A stretch of DNA of 64,000 bases from assembly GCF_004000925.1 (NCBI RefSeq), contig NZ_BIME01000005.1, positions 346,652 through 410,651 on the forward strand, in the 5' to 3' direction. Position 1 is the stretch's first letter; each line of letters starts with the position of its first letter. Positions 34,692 to 43,168 of the stretch are shown one piece after another. The notes beneath the pieces were generated by a model. It was not told where the DNA came from. It did not search any database and saw nothing but the letters and a program-made list of their open reading frames with translations. Both the position numbers and the translations under genes were made by a program. This DNA comes from Paenibacillus illinoisensis NBRC 15959. Its GTDB lineage: Bacteria; Bacillota; Bacilli; Paenibacillales; Paenibacillaceae.

Positions 34692-35165
34692 ATGACAGCA
34701 GTATTTTCACACAAGCCCGAAGGATACGAATGTCCATTTTGCTGCATTTGGGGTATCGAGCGACCTGATCAGGGAACAAAACAAAAAGATATCATCTATC
34801 AGAACGAAAAGGTAACGGCATTTATAGCGGGCAAATGGTGGCCAAACAATAAAGGACATGTTCTTGTGGTGCCCAATCAACATTTCGAGAACCTCTATGA
34901 ACTGCCTGCAGAGTATGCCGTTGAGATTCACCGCGCGGCTCAGATTACAGCAATTGCGATGAAAAGTACATATGGATGTGATGGGATATCTACAAGGCAG
35001 CATAATGAACCAGCCGGCAATCAAGATGTGTGGCATTATCATCTCCATGTTTACCCTAGATATATGAATGATCAACTTTATTTGTCGAAGGGTTCACAGT
35101 CCGATCCAGAAGAGCGCTCTTTCTATGCTGACAAGTTGCGTTCTTGGATAAAGGAAAATATCTAA
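34692..35165 (+). CDS. HIT family protein
   Basis: A 157-residue histidine-triad protein, a nucleotidyl hydrolase or transferase fold. A zinc-type CPFC motif lies near residue 14 (YECPFCCIWG), then GHVLVVPNQHFENLYEL and the triad HYHLHVYPR near residues 119-127, preceded by RQHNEPAGNQDVWHYH. In the standard HIT motif (H-x-H-x-H) the second position group is intact, so it should be catalytically competent on a nucleotide-phosphoryl substrate. The ribosome site AGAAGGG is upstream of ATG 34692. Confidence 0.88.
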   Translation: MTAVFSHKPEGYECPFCCIWGIERPDQGTKQKDIIYQNEKVTAFIAGKWWPNNKGHVLVVPNQHFENLYELPAEYAVEIHRAAQITAIAMKSTYGCDGISTRQHNEPAGNQDVWHYHLHVYPRYMNDQLYLSKGSQSDPEERSFYADKLRSWIKENI

Positions 35166-35298
35166 GTCAATTTGAACATTACTTTCATGAAGATGCCCAC
35201 CAAAATGACAGGAGCAGTTCATGCAAAAGAACCTGAGAGGGACGAAGAGGTCTCGTACTCTCAGGCTCTTTTCTCTTAATATGGTCAGCATTCAATGG

Positions 35299-35586
35299 TT
35301 ATGAATTGAGAACATCCGCGTATTCAGGGATGCGGTCGAAACGTCCCTTGGCAAACGGGCACAAAGGTAAAATCTTAATACCGTTTTCCCGCGCGTATTC
35401 CACCATAGCTTTGAGCAGCTTGTCGCCAAGCCCTTGTCCCCGGTAAGCATTTTCAACCAAAGTGTGATCAATAATGTACAGCTCCGGACTTGAGATTACA
35501 TACGTCATTACCGCAGCAATGTCGCCATTATCTTGAATAATAAATCTTTTATTAGCAGGTTCATGTTCTACATGATGCATGTTCAT
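35299..35586 (-). CDS. GNAT-like N-acetyltransferase (YjdJ type)
   Basis: A 95-residue minimal GNAT: NGDIAAVMTYVISSPELYIIDHTLVENAYRGQGLGDKLLKAMVEYARENGIKILPLCPFAK. The acetyl-CoA loop is YRGQGLG. The PLCPFAKGRFDRIPEYADVL end is typical of the YjdJ/GTLF3B-like group. The start overlaps the stop of the ferredoxin-like gene upstream (ATGA), as in the yjdI-yjdJ pair of other bacteria. The substrate is unknown. Confidence 0.88.
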   Translation of the reverse strand: MNMHHVEHEPANKRFIIQDNGDIAAVMTYVISSPELYIIDHTLVENAYRGQGLGDKLLKAMVEYARENGIKILPLCPFAKGRFDRIPEYADVLNS

Positions 35587-35825
35587 CCCTCTTTCCTTGT
35601 TGAATATTCATCGTCCAGACGTTTATACGTCAGTGCTCCGCTTGGACATGTGTCAATATGCCGGGCAATGGCCTCTGAAGTATCGCCATCGGGATTAACC
35701 CAAGGACGTTTGCTCAAATCAAACACAGCAGGGAGGCCCTTTACGCAAATACCGGAATGAATGCAAACCTCAGAATCAAACATGACTTCGATATCTTTAC
35801 CGTAGTACAACTTCTGTTTACTCAT
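35583..35825 (-). CDS. mono-cluster iron-sulfur protein (YjdI type)
   Basis: An 80-residue protein of the divergent 4Fe-4S mono-cluster family: KLYYGKDIEVMFDSEVCIHSGICVKGLPAVFDLSKRPWVNPDG followed by HIDTCPSGALTY. Cysteines at 21 and 27 plus the later CPSGAL cysteine are visible. It lies in an operon with the GNAT gene and has a clear sigma-A promoter upstream at 35953-35981. The role is unknown; the pairing is widespread. Confidence 0.88.
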   Translation of the reverse strand: MSKQKLYYGKDIEVMFDSEVCIHSGICVKGLPAVFDLSKRPWVNPDGDTSEAIARHIDTCPSGALTYKRLDDEYSTRKEG

Positions 35826-35952
35826 CGTTCATTCACATCTTTCACTTTTGAGTTTGTTTATAGACAAGATTCATACTACGAAAGCGAAGCTTCTGAACCG
35901 ACATGCCATTGGCAACCGTGGCCAGCTGTTTGGCTTGGCTCTCGATGTCCGA

Positions 35953-35981
35953 ATTATAATGAGGAAATATGGATAAGTCAA
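35953..35981 (-). promoter_or_regulatory. sigma-A promoter of the YjdI/YjdJ operon
   Basis: On the minus strand TTGACT (35981-35976) and TATAAT (35958-35953) are separated by exactly 17 bases. The predicted start is about 120 bases before the YjdI-like gene. The transcribed leader in between contains a protein-like frame described under findings. Confidence 0.7.
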
Positions 35982-36141
35982 CGTGACGAATCTCCTAATG
36001 TTTTGGTGCATTCGTGGTGATGGGTTGTTTTCATTCGTCTAACAGGCAGATAAAATGAACCCTTTCAGGAATATCCGTTTATACTTATGTAATATCCAGA
36101 TTCATCGCACAAAACGATATAGAAAGTGGGAAACAACATTT

Positions 36142-36858
36142 ATGATTCCATTAGTATATGACCAGATTAACCTTTGGGGAAAAGATGATGAATTTTTCCT
36201 TGCATTGCTAAAGAGATTGAAAGTGGAGTCTATAGCTGATTTAGGCTGTGGAACAGGAAGGTGGACTACACATCTTGCTCAAAACGGATATACAATCACA
36301 GCAATTGATCCCCATGAAGAAGCGATTAAACTGGCGAGAAGTAAGGATGATTCAGGACATGTGAACTGGATTGTAGGAGACAGCTCCAATTTACAAACCA
36401 ATACGTATGACGCGGTTATTATGACAGCCAATGTTGCACAGGTATTTCTTACAGATGATAGTTGGAAACAAGTGATCTCAGACGTATTCCGATCCCTTAA
36501 AGTTGGCGGTCACTTTATTTTTGATACAAGAAATCCTCTGGTAAAAGTGTGGGAAGAGTGGGAGAAGGATATGAGTCCTGATGTAGCTAAAGACAGGCTA
36601 AGTGGAGACCCTCTTGAAATCTATACAGAATATGAGGGGTTTGAGCAAGATGTTTATACGTTCTATGAAACTGTGAAAAATACAAAAACAAATGAAGTCC
36701 TCGTTCATGAAAAAATGCAGATACGATTTCGAAAGCAAGAAGAATTGGATGAGTCACTGAAACAGGCCAGTTTTTCTAAAATTGAAACATATGGGGATTG
36801 GGAATTTAAATACGCAAATTCTGAAAGTCGATCTTTTATTTTTCATTGTGTAAAATAG
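36142..36858 (+). CDS. class I SAM-dependent methyltransferase
   Basis: A 238-residue methyltransferase. Motif I is ADLGCGTGRWTTHLAQNGY (SAM binding), the acidic ribose-binding residue is in ITAIDPHEEAI, then WIVGDSSNLQTNTYDAVIMTANV, and FRSLKVGGHFIFDTRNP. The C-terminal beta region (EMQIRFRKQEELDESLKQASFSKIETYGDW type) is common in small-molecule methyltransferases. ATG 36142 is preceded by GTGGGAAA; an upstream frame to 36055 lacks support. The substrate is unknown. Confidence 0.85.
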   Translation: MIPLVYDQINLWGKDDEFFLALLKRLKVESIADLGCGTGRWTTHLAQNGYTITAIDPHEEAIKLARSKDDSGHVNWIVGDSSNLQTNTYDAVIMTANVAQVFLTDDSWKQVISDVFRSLKVGGHFIFDTRNPLVKVWEEWEKDMSPDVAKDRLSGDPLEIYTEYEGFEQDVYTFYETVKNTKTNEVLVHEKMQIRFRKQEELDESLKQASFSKIETYGDWEFKYANSESRSFIFHCVK

Positions 36859-36912
36859 AGTTATTGAAAAGCACAATAATAGTGATCGCTAAAAAAGGAT
36901 AGCGCCTTTTAT

Positions 36913-36958
36913 ACGACAAAAGCAGCAGATCATCACGATCGGCTACTTTTGTCATTTT
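36913..36958 (+). terminator. hairpin terminator after the methyltransferase gene
   Basis: GACAAAAG...CTTTTGTC with an inner GATC-GATC pairing. The T run on the plus strand is short (CATTTTTA). Confidence 0.55.
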
Positions 36959-37123
36959 TACCATGTATGATCAAATTATAATTTAATGGTGATATGAATA
37001 TTTTCTTCCTAATATTATACAATAAATGGTTCTAATTCTGATATAATGGATGCTTCATGATTTAGATGCTGAAAGCAATGAAAGATGAGCATGAGTAGGT
37101 GAAAAAAGGAGGGCAACGCAAAA

Positions 37124-37459
37124 ATGGATTTAACATTTGGAAACGTTACGATACTTATTCCCCCTTTACACATCACGATTATTGTAGTAGTTATTATTTT
37201 CTTATTAGTAAGGTGGAGCAAACAATTAGAAACAAGACGTTTTACGGTATTCTTTTACTTTTTATTCAGTACTACCATTACTCCAATTTACTCTAGTTAT
37301 ACAGCAAAAGGTTCCTTTCAGCTATGGATTCCTATAGGATTTATAATCATGTTCCTTTATTTATTTGGCGGTAGAAGAAATCATCCAGCTAAAGTGAAAG
37401 CAAGCATTTTGGGGTTTTCGATAGCAATATACCAGCTTATTCTTAAATATGTCGGATAG
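37124..37459 (+). CDS. small hydrophobic membrane protein
   Basis: A 111-residue protein with three or four membrane segments (LHITIIVVVIIFLLVRW, VFFYFLFSTTITPIY, LWIPIGFIIMFLYLFGG, LGFSIAIYQLIL). AAAAAAGGAGGGC lies upstream of the ATG. I do not recognise the family. Its stop codon is in the same frame as the MFS fragment that follows, but the two sequences do not look like one protein. Confidence 0.6.
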   Translation: MDLTFGNVTILIPPLHITIIVVVIIFLLVRWSKQLETRRFTVFFYFLFSTTITPIYSSYTAKGSFQLWIPIGFIIMFLYLFGGRRNHPAKVKASILGFSIAIYQLILKYVG

Positions 37460-37783
37460 ATTCTGAACTCAATATTACCAAGAAGCTTTATGCTATCAAC
37501 ATGGAGTATCTCCCCAGCCCAGCAGCTATACTTAGTTACTCTAGCGCCTCGAAATCCGGACATTGCTCTTAGCGTAAATACGTCTTTCATTCAATTCGGT
37601 TTTGCACTGGGATCTGCTGTAGGTGGTCTCGTCATTCGAAGTACGTCTGTCCTGTATCTGAACTGGTTGGGGTTTGCCGCTGTCGGCACAGCTTTACTTT
37701 TGGCCATCGTACTGTTTAATAAAGAACGAAGCAGTAGTAAGGCTAAAATTCCAACGGAAAAACAGAAGATGAATATTCAGTAG
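37460..37783 (+). pseudogene. C-terminal fragment of an MFS transporter
   Basis: About 108 codons remain, reading ILNSILPRSF, then AQQLYLVTLAPRNPDIAL, SVNTSFIQFGFALGSAVGG and LNWLGFAAVGTALLLAIVLF. This is the last two or three helices of a DHA1-type sugar or drug efflux permease (normally about 400 residues). No N-terminal part lies upstream; the space is taken by an unrelated small membrane protein gene ending at 37459. ATG 37490 has no ribosome site. A deletion remnant is the simplest reading. Confidence 0.75.
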
Positions 37784-37817
37784 GATTAAACGAACGTGAT
37801 AATGTTAGCAATAAGAA

Positions 37818-37881
37818 CAAGAAAGCAGCCAATCCATATGATTGGCTGCTTTTATTAAACTGACGGGCAGGTTGGCTAAAC
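37818..37881 (+). terminator. terminator plus palindromic repeat copy
   Basis: AGCAGCCAATC-CATAT-GATTGGCTGCT followed by TTTTA, then immediately AAACTGACGGGCAGGTTGGC (37858 onward), a copy of the short palindromic repeat family. Confidence 0.8.
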
Positions 37882-37920
37882 GACTGTGGGATTGATCTGA
37901 TATGGTGTATTGGTGAGTAT

Positions 37921-39345
37921 TTACTTCGCAGGAGGGTGTACATCAGTTGGAACGAGACAGATGTATTTTTCTCCACGGAGTCTTTCCTTGAGCTCACTTT
38001 TTGCCTTTTCAATGATTGAGGGATTTAGCATGGCTTCAATGGCGGTGGATGCCATTGTTTTTGCGGCAAGCAGCATTCCTTTATGTGCATAACTTGTTTT
38101 GCCTTGTGCGACGGTTAGCCACGTATGCTTTGGAGTTCCGAAAGCCAAAGTGGAGATCAGACATTGTGCAGTAGGAACATTCCAGCTTACATCCCCAACA
38201 TCCGTTGATGAAGTGGTGAATCTCAAGTTTTCGCCGGAATAGGGGACAATGAACCCTGCAAGTGGCCGTTCAGCCAATATGCTTCCGAGTTGTGGGCCGA
38301 CCAGGTAAGTGGATTCTTTTTTGGTTTGTTCCGGTATACATTGATAAAACGACTTGGCCATGCTAATTTCCTCTTCGTTATATTTGGGTACTCCCAATGC
38401 GGATAAATTTTGATGCATTAGAGATTCAAGTGTATTATTGGGAATGATATTGGCGCATGCGCCTTCAAATACGTATTCCATTTGTGTCCCGGTCATTAGC
38501 GCAGCACCTTCAGCAATGCGGACCAGTCTATTAAAAAGTTCTTGTACCTGTGTGATTTGAGGTGCTCGAACCAGATAGGTGACCTCAGCTTCTGCCTGTA
38601 CGACATTGGGTGAAATCCCTCCGGCGTTGGTAATGGCATAATGAAGCCTGGCCTGGTCTACCATGTGCTCGCGCATGTAGTTAGCTCCAACGTTCATGAG
38701 TTCTACCGCATCCAGCGCGCTTCGTCCCAGATGGGGGAATGCACCAGCATGTGCACTGATTCCTTTAAAATTAAACGTTGCGTGTACGACTGCATTCGTG
38801 CTTCCGTGTGGAACCACATTTAAGATATGTGGGTGCCAGGATAGTGCGGCATCGACATCTCTGAAATATCCCTCCCGAACCAAAAAAGCTTTTCCATAAC
38901 CGCTTTCCTCCGCTGGACAGCCAAAATAATGAACAGTTCCTTTCACTTCAGGATGACTTTGAAGATACTCTTTCACTGCTACGGCTGCCGCCAAAGAGCC
39001 AACACCGAGAAGGTTATGACCACAGCCATGTCCATTCTCCCCCTCAATAACAGGACTGTGTCCAAAAACCCCAGCTTCTTGGCTCAGTTCGGCCAAGGCG
39101 TCAAATTCGCCAAGGAAGGCGATAACCGGGTTACCTGAACCGAAGGATGCCATAAATCCTGTAGTGAGTCCTGCGATTCCGCTTTGAATAGAGAACCCTT
39201 CAGACTTTAGAGCGTTCATAAGGACCGCCGAAGATTGATTTTCATTAAAGCCGATTTCAGCGAAAGACCAGATCTGGTCGCTAAGAGATGTGTAAAGTTC
39301 ACTTTTTTCTTCCACGGAATTTGATACAAATAAATTAATATCCAT
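37921..39345 (-). CDS. M20 family metallo-amidohydrolase (AbgB-like)
   Basis: A 474-residue M20 peptidase/aminoacylase. The metal and catalytic regions are visible: AFLGEFDALAELSQEAG, GENGHGCGHNLLGVGSLAAA, FGCPAEESGYGKAFLVREG, LSWHPHILNVVPHGSTNAVV, and GDVSWNVPTAQ near the end, with the lid domain between. The pattern fits AbgB, the p-aminobenzoyl-glutamate hydrolase subunit, and related amidohydrolases. It is transcribed with the MFS gene upstream (gap 43 bases). The exact N-acyl substrate is not known. Confidence 0.87.
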   Translation of the reverse strand: MDINLFVSNSVEEKSELYTSLSDQIWSFAEIGFNENQSSAVLMNALKSEGFSIQSGIAGLTTGFMASFGSGNPVIAFLGEFDALAELSQEAGVFGHSPVIEGENGHGCGHNLLGVGSLAAAVAVKEYLQSHPEVKGTVHYFGCPAEESGYGKAFLVREGYFRDVDAALSWHPHILNVVPHGSTNAVVHATFNFKGISAHAGAFPHLGRSALDAVELMNVGANYMREHMVDQARLHYAITNAGGISPNVVQAEAEVTYLVRAPQITQVQELFNRLVRIAEGAALMTGTQMEYVFEGACANIIPNNTLESLMHQNLSALGVPKYNEEEISMAKSFYQCIPEQTKKESTYLVGPQLGSILAERPLAGFIVPYSGENLRFTTSSTDVGDVSWNVPTAQCLISTLAFGTPKHTWLTVAQGKTSYAHKGMLLAAKTMASTAIEAMLNPSIIEKAKSELKERLRGEKYICLVPTDVHPPAK

Positions 39346-39388
39346 TACGAATCACACCTTTATATTAGTTTTTGTTTAATGTCGATGT

Positions 39389-40648
39389 TCACATTGTTGT
39401 TGTTGGTGTTGGTATGTTGGCTTCTTCCAATTTTGATGAAGTATTCGTCTTGGTAAACAAAAGAGTAATCGCACAGATAACTGCAAAAATGACAAGCGTA
39501 CCAAAGGCTATAGTAAACGAGCCTCCGCTAGCGTCAACGATAAATCCGATGAGCATGGGGGTAATAAATCCAGCCAGCTGAGCTCCTGTATTGATAAATC
39601 CGTTTGCGGTAGCAATGATGGAGGTGGGTAACGTTTTAAGAGGTTTGGTCATGACTAACATAGCAATGTAACCTGCGAGGACGGTTACGATGGACACATG
39701 CGTAATAAATAAGGCAACACTACTTGCTGTGCTCATGAAATACAGGAATATAGCAACGAGGATAGCAAATACGAATGCAAATAACCGGTCTTTTCCTGCA
39801 GGAATGCGATCAATGATATATCCACTCACAAGCATTGAGACGATACCGACAATCGCTGGAATTGTGGCGATCATTCCCATCTCTACGATCTCTAATCCTC
39901 TGACTTGAACCATATACGTTGGCATCCACGACTTTAATCCCCAGTTGATGGCATAAATACAAAAGTTGCAGATGAACAGATTCCAAATCATAGGCATGCG
40001 AATAATCGTCTTTAATGAAGCTTTGGGTTTAGGGGCAGCAGCAGCACCTGGGGCATTGTGAGAGGGGATCTGGCCAGGCTCTTTCAAGAAGAAAAACATC
40101 AGGACGGTTACGAGGATTCCAACTGCACCAGTGATGTAAAAGAAGCTGCGCCAACCAATCGTCACAAGGGCAATTCCGGCAAGTACAGGCGTAATGATGC
40201 CCATGAATTTGGCTGCAGACAACATGATAGACATTGCCCGGGCTCTTTGAGTGACAGGAAAGTTTACAGCAATAGCTTTTGAACCCGAAGGGTAAAAGCT
40301 CCCTTCACCAATTCCGAATAAAAACCGGAATACAACTAGAGAGAGTAGGGACCAGGCACTGCCGGTAAAAAAGGTGAATACTGACCATGAGAATACTGCG
40401 ATCAAAATAACTTTGCGATAGCCGAACCGGTCAGCCAATTTTCCTCCAGGGATCTGCATAAGCGCATATCCCAGAAAAAAGCTGCTGAGAATAATCCCTT
40501 GACTGGAAGCACTGAACCCCATATCTTGCCCTATGGCAACAATGGCATAGTTAATTGCGAATCGGTCCAAGTTACCCAGACACCAGCCTACAAACAATAA
40601 TGCTAAAATGACATACCTGTACTTTTTCTCTTGCATCAGCTTGTTCAA
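39389..40648 (-). CDS. MFS transporter, anion:cation symporter (ACS) type
   Basis: A 419-residue permease with 12 helices; GWCLGNLDRFAINYAIVAIGQDMGFSASSQGIILSSFFLGYALMQIPGGKLADRFGYRKVI is the typical ACS N-terminus (hexuronate/tartrate/allantoate-like carboxylate importers). The preferred start is TTG at 40648, because AGAAGGT lies about 7 bases upstream; ATG 40636 is 19 bases away and the upstream frame to 40705 has no site. It pairs with the M20 hydrolase, suggesting uptake of the conjugate that enzyme cleaves. Confidence 0.87.
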   Translation of the reverse strand: MNKLMQEKKYRYVILALLFVGWCLGNLDRFAINYAIVAIGQDMGFSASSQGIILSSFFLGYALMQIPGGKLADRFGYRKVILIAVFSWSVFTFFTGSAWSLLSLVVFRFLFGIGEGSFYPSGSKAIAVNFPVTQRARAMSIMLSAAKFMGIITPVLAGIALVTIGWRSFFYITGAVGILVTVLMFFFLKEPGQIPSHNAPGAAAAPKPKASLKTIIRMPMIWNLFICNFCIYAINWGLKSWMPTYMVQVRGLEIVEMGMIATIPAIVGIVSMLVSGYIIDRIPAGKDRLFAFVFAILVAIFLYFMSTASSVALFITHVSIVTVLAGYIAMLVMTKPLKTLPTSIIATANGFINTGAQLAGFITPMLIGFIVDASGGSFTIAFGTLVIFAVICAITLLFTKTNTSSKLEEANIPTPTTTM

Positions 40649-40670
40649 CGTGTTACCTTCTTTCTCATAT

Positions 40671-40684
40671 AGTGTAATGACACT
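40671..40684. promoter_or_regulatory. inverted repeat AGTGT-AATG-ACACT in the divergent promoter
   Basis: A perfect 5-bp inverted repeat with a 4-base spacer lies between the MFS-M20 operon and the divergent PucR-type regulator. A related ATAGTGTTAAA occurs again near 40754. Plausible operator; unproven. Confidence 0.35.
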
Positions 40685-40792
40685 GTTAATAAATTTATGA
40701 TACAAGAGTGATATTTCTACCTCAATGTGGATTTTTGTGTTTGTTTTATTGAAATAGTGTTAAAAGCTACATTGACTAAGGGGGTACTAGAT

Positions 40793-42886
40793 TTGTTCAG
40801 TGTATTGAATGCGTCCTCCAGTGCTATCCTAGAGGGTTGTGAGTGTGAGGTATGGATAAGTGGAAATTGGTCGAAATGGGAGCTAATAGATTCAAGGGGG
40901 AATACACATGGCTTGGCTCCGATTTATAACAACAATGTTAGGCTAACTGAACCGATGTGTATGCAAGAATCAAAGAAGTCTGTGTTAGTATTTCTTCCAT
41001 ATGAGGAAGATGTGTGTGTGGCCTTGCGAATCTATAAGCCATTAATCGTTTCTCGGCAGGAAATGCTGCAGTTAGTCTCTATGTGCTACCCTTGTTATAC
41101 AGAATATATTGCTTCCAAATATAAGCGGGCTATGGACCAAATGATGAATAGTATTCAGGATGTGACGCAGCAACTGAACTGGAACGTATTGATTGGCCGC
41201 ATCTTGCAAAGCGCACTATCTGTTATCCCTTATGATTGTGTAGGCGTTTTGTGGAGATATGATCGGTATCTTGGGCAACTGGTATCCGAAGCCAGGACTG
41301 GCGAGATGGGTAAAGAAATTGTCAAAATGAGAATCAAGCCCGGTGAAGGCATTGTCGGCAATACGTTCTTGAGGGGGACCTCTAGATTATATAATTCGTG
41401 GTCCATCGTTCTTAGTGATACGAGTACAATGACACCCATGAACAAGCAATACCTACATGAGTCATTTAATTTCAGTGATATTCGTTCAATCATCTCCGTT
41501 CCCATCTTAATTAACGGGCAAGTAGAATGTGTCCTAATCGTTTACCAAAAGGGTCAGATTCCTCTTTTCACAGACTTCGATCTGAAGCTCCTGCAGAGTT
41601 TCGCTAACCAGGTATCCATCGTAATGAGCAATGTCAAACTCTATGAGGATTTGAGACATCAGTACGAACTGTTGAAGAAACGTGACGAAATTCATGCAGC
41701 ACTGATGCATCACTTTCTACAGAACAAAGGTATATCCGTTATCGTGCGGGAACTGTCGCGCATTACGGGTGAGGGTGTTATTTTAGTTGATTTTATTGAT
41801 AATCAGTGGACCCCTAAGGATGGAAAGGAGAAGGTAGGCTGGACTATTGAGCAGCTCCAGGAATTGTTTCACTCCTGCGGTACAACGAATTATATAACGC
41901 GTAGAGAGAAGAGTCACAATGATCATATTCAGTATCTGTATCCTGTTGTATCGTCGCACCAATGTTTGGGTTATCTAATTGTGCCTGGAACGAAAGGGCT
42001 CGCCCCTATCCAGTTGGTTGCGCTGGAGCAGGGTGTTTCCGTCTTGGCCTTAGAGCTGATGCGTAAGCAATCCATGGTAGAATCCAATTTTAATAAATCG
42101 CTTCAGTTCTTCAATGAGCTCAAGCATGAATTTAATACGAACACCTATAGGAGCAAACTCCAACAAATGGGCTTAAGTTTCGATACATCGTTAATGGTCG
42201 CCCTTTTGGAATTTACAGCATCTAAGAATCTTTACGCAGTTAACATATTAACCGTGCAGCTGGTTTCCTTACTGCGTGATGCACTATCCTCGAGTATTCT
42301 CCTTCTTGCTTTTGGGGACGACAATAGAGTCACTTTATTGCTGAATGTACCCCGACAGGGTGATGTAGTTGAAATCCAAGGAAAACTAAGAGAACGTATT
42401 AACAGATGGTGTTTGGCAAGTAAAACCGAACTTTTTGGGGGGATGGGTTCTGCGAGAACCGGCATAGATGCTATTAACCTAAGCTATCAGGAAGCGGAAA
42501 AAGCACTAATTTACCAAAAGAATCGAAGCGAAGCCAGCATCATTAGTTATACGGATATTGGAGTCAACCGACTATTCATTCAACAGCCCATTAATGAGCT
42601 TGAAGATTTTATATCAGAGGTATTCCGGCCCCTGAAAGTGTTACGCGGACAAGCTTCTAATCTGGAGGAAACGCTGGCTGTTTACATGAGATCCGGAATG
42701 TCGGCGAGTCGTGCTGCGGACAAGCTTCACATTCATATTAATACAATGTATCAGCGTTTAAGCAAAATAGAGGAGATATTGAATATATCGTTTGCCAATC
42801 ATGAACATCTTCTGCAAATGCAGCTCGCATGTTATTTAAAGGAGTCTTTTCCCAGCATATCAATGGAACAAGATAAATTTGAATGA
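40793..42886 (+). CDS. GAF domain-containing PucR/CdaR-type transcriptional regulator
   Basis: A 697-residue regulator. After a 90-residue N-terminal region without clear family, a GAF domain (about 125-285: LNWNVLIGRILQSALSVIPYDCVGVLWRYDR...IKPGEGIVGNTF...ISVPILINGQVECVLIVYQ) is followed by a second sensor-like region, a CdaR GGDEF-like domain and a C-terminal PucR HTH (LEETLAVYMRSGMSASRAADKLHIHINTMYQRLSKIEEIL). It starts at TTG 40793 after AAGGGGG; an open frame to GTG 40727 lacks a site. It probably activates the divergent transporter/hydrolase pair. Confidence 0.82.
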   Translation: MFSVLNASSSAILEGCECEVWISGNWSKWELIDSRGNTHGLAPIYNNNVRLTEPMCMQESKKSVLVFLPYEEDVCVALRIYKPLIVSRQEMLQLVSMCYPCYTEYIASKYKRAMDQMMNSIQDVTQQLNWNVLIGRILQSALSVIPYDCVGVLWRYDRYLGQLVSEARTGEMGKEIVKMRIKPGEGIVGNTFLRGTSRLYNSWSIVLSDTSTMTPMNKQYLHESFNFSDIRSIISVPILINGQVECVLIVYQKGQIPLFTDFDLKLLQSFANQVSIVMSNVKLYEDLRHQYELLKKRDEIHAALMHHFLQNKGISVIVRELSRITGEGVILVDFIDNQWTPKDGKEKVGWTIEQLQELFHSCGTTNYITRREKSHNDHIQYLYPVVSSHQCLGYLIVPGTKGLAPIQLVALEQGVSVLALELMRKQSMVESNFNKSLQFFNELKHEFNTNTYRSKLQQMGLSFDTSLMVALLEFTASKNLYAVNILTVQLVSLLRDALSSSILLLAFGDDNRVTLLLNVPRQGDVVEIQGKLRERINRWCLASKTELFGGMGSARTGIDAINLSYQEAEKALIYQKNRSEASIISYTDIGVNRLFIQQPINELEDFISEVFRPLKVLRGQASNLEETLAVYMRSGMSASRAADKLHIHINTMYQRLSKIEEILNISFANHEHLLQMQLACYLKESFPSISMEQDKFE

Positions 42887-43057
42887 ATGCTCAACAGAAG
42901 TGTGAGAATCATTGCAAAGGATATTTTTGCATTTGAATAAGGAAGATATTGAATTCATAGAAATCCATCGTATGAGGAAAGGAATCTATAAACGCCTTGG
43001 ACCATCATTTGCGGCAATTTGGCCATGTAGTTTAATAGCGAAGTAAGTTAGAACATA

Positions 43058-43101
43058 TAAAGAAGTGGATCACCCATCTGTAGGGTATCCACTTCTTTTT
43101 T
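43058..43101 (+). terminator. intrinsic terminator
   Basis: AAAGAAGTGGAT-CA-CCC...GGG-ATCCACTTC with a following T run. It closes the PucR-type regulator transcript and can also act for the convergent LacI gene. The sequence from 42887 to it holds no gene that I can see. Confidence 0.85.
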
Positions 43102-43168
43102 GTATTCAACGACTTGCTCAGAGAACACCATCAGGCGCATTTCAACTCGACTAGGGTATTTCTCCATT

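Noticed and set aside
40727..40792. N-terminal extension of the PucR-type regulator
   Set aside because: GTG 40727 has no ribosome site, while AAGGGGG stands 8 bases before TTG 40793.
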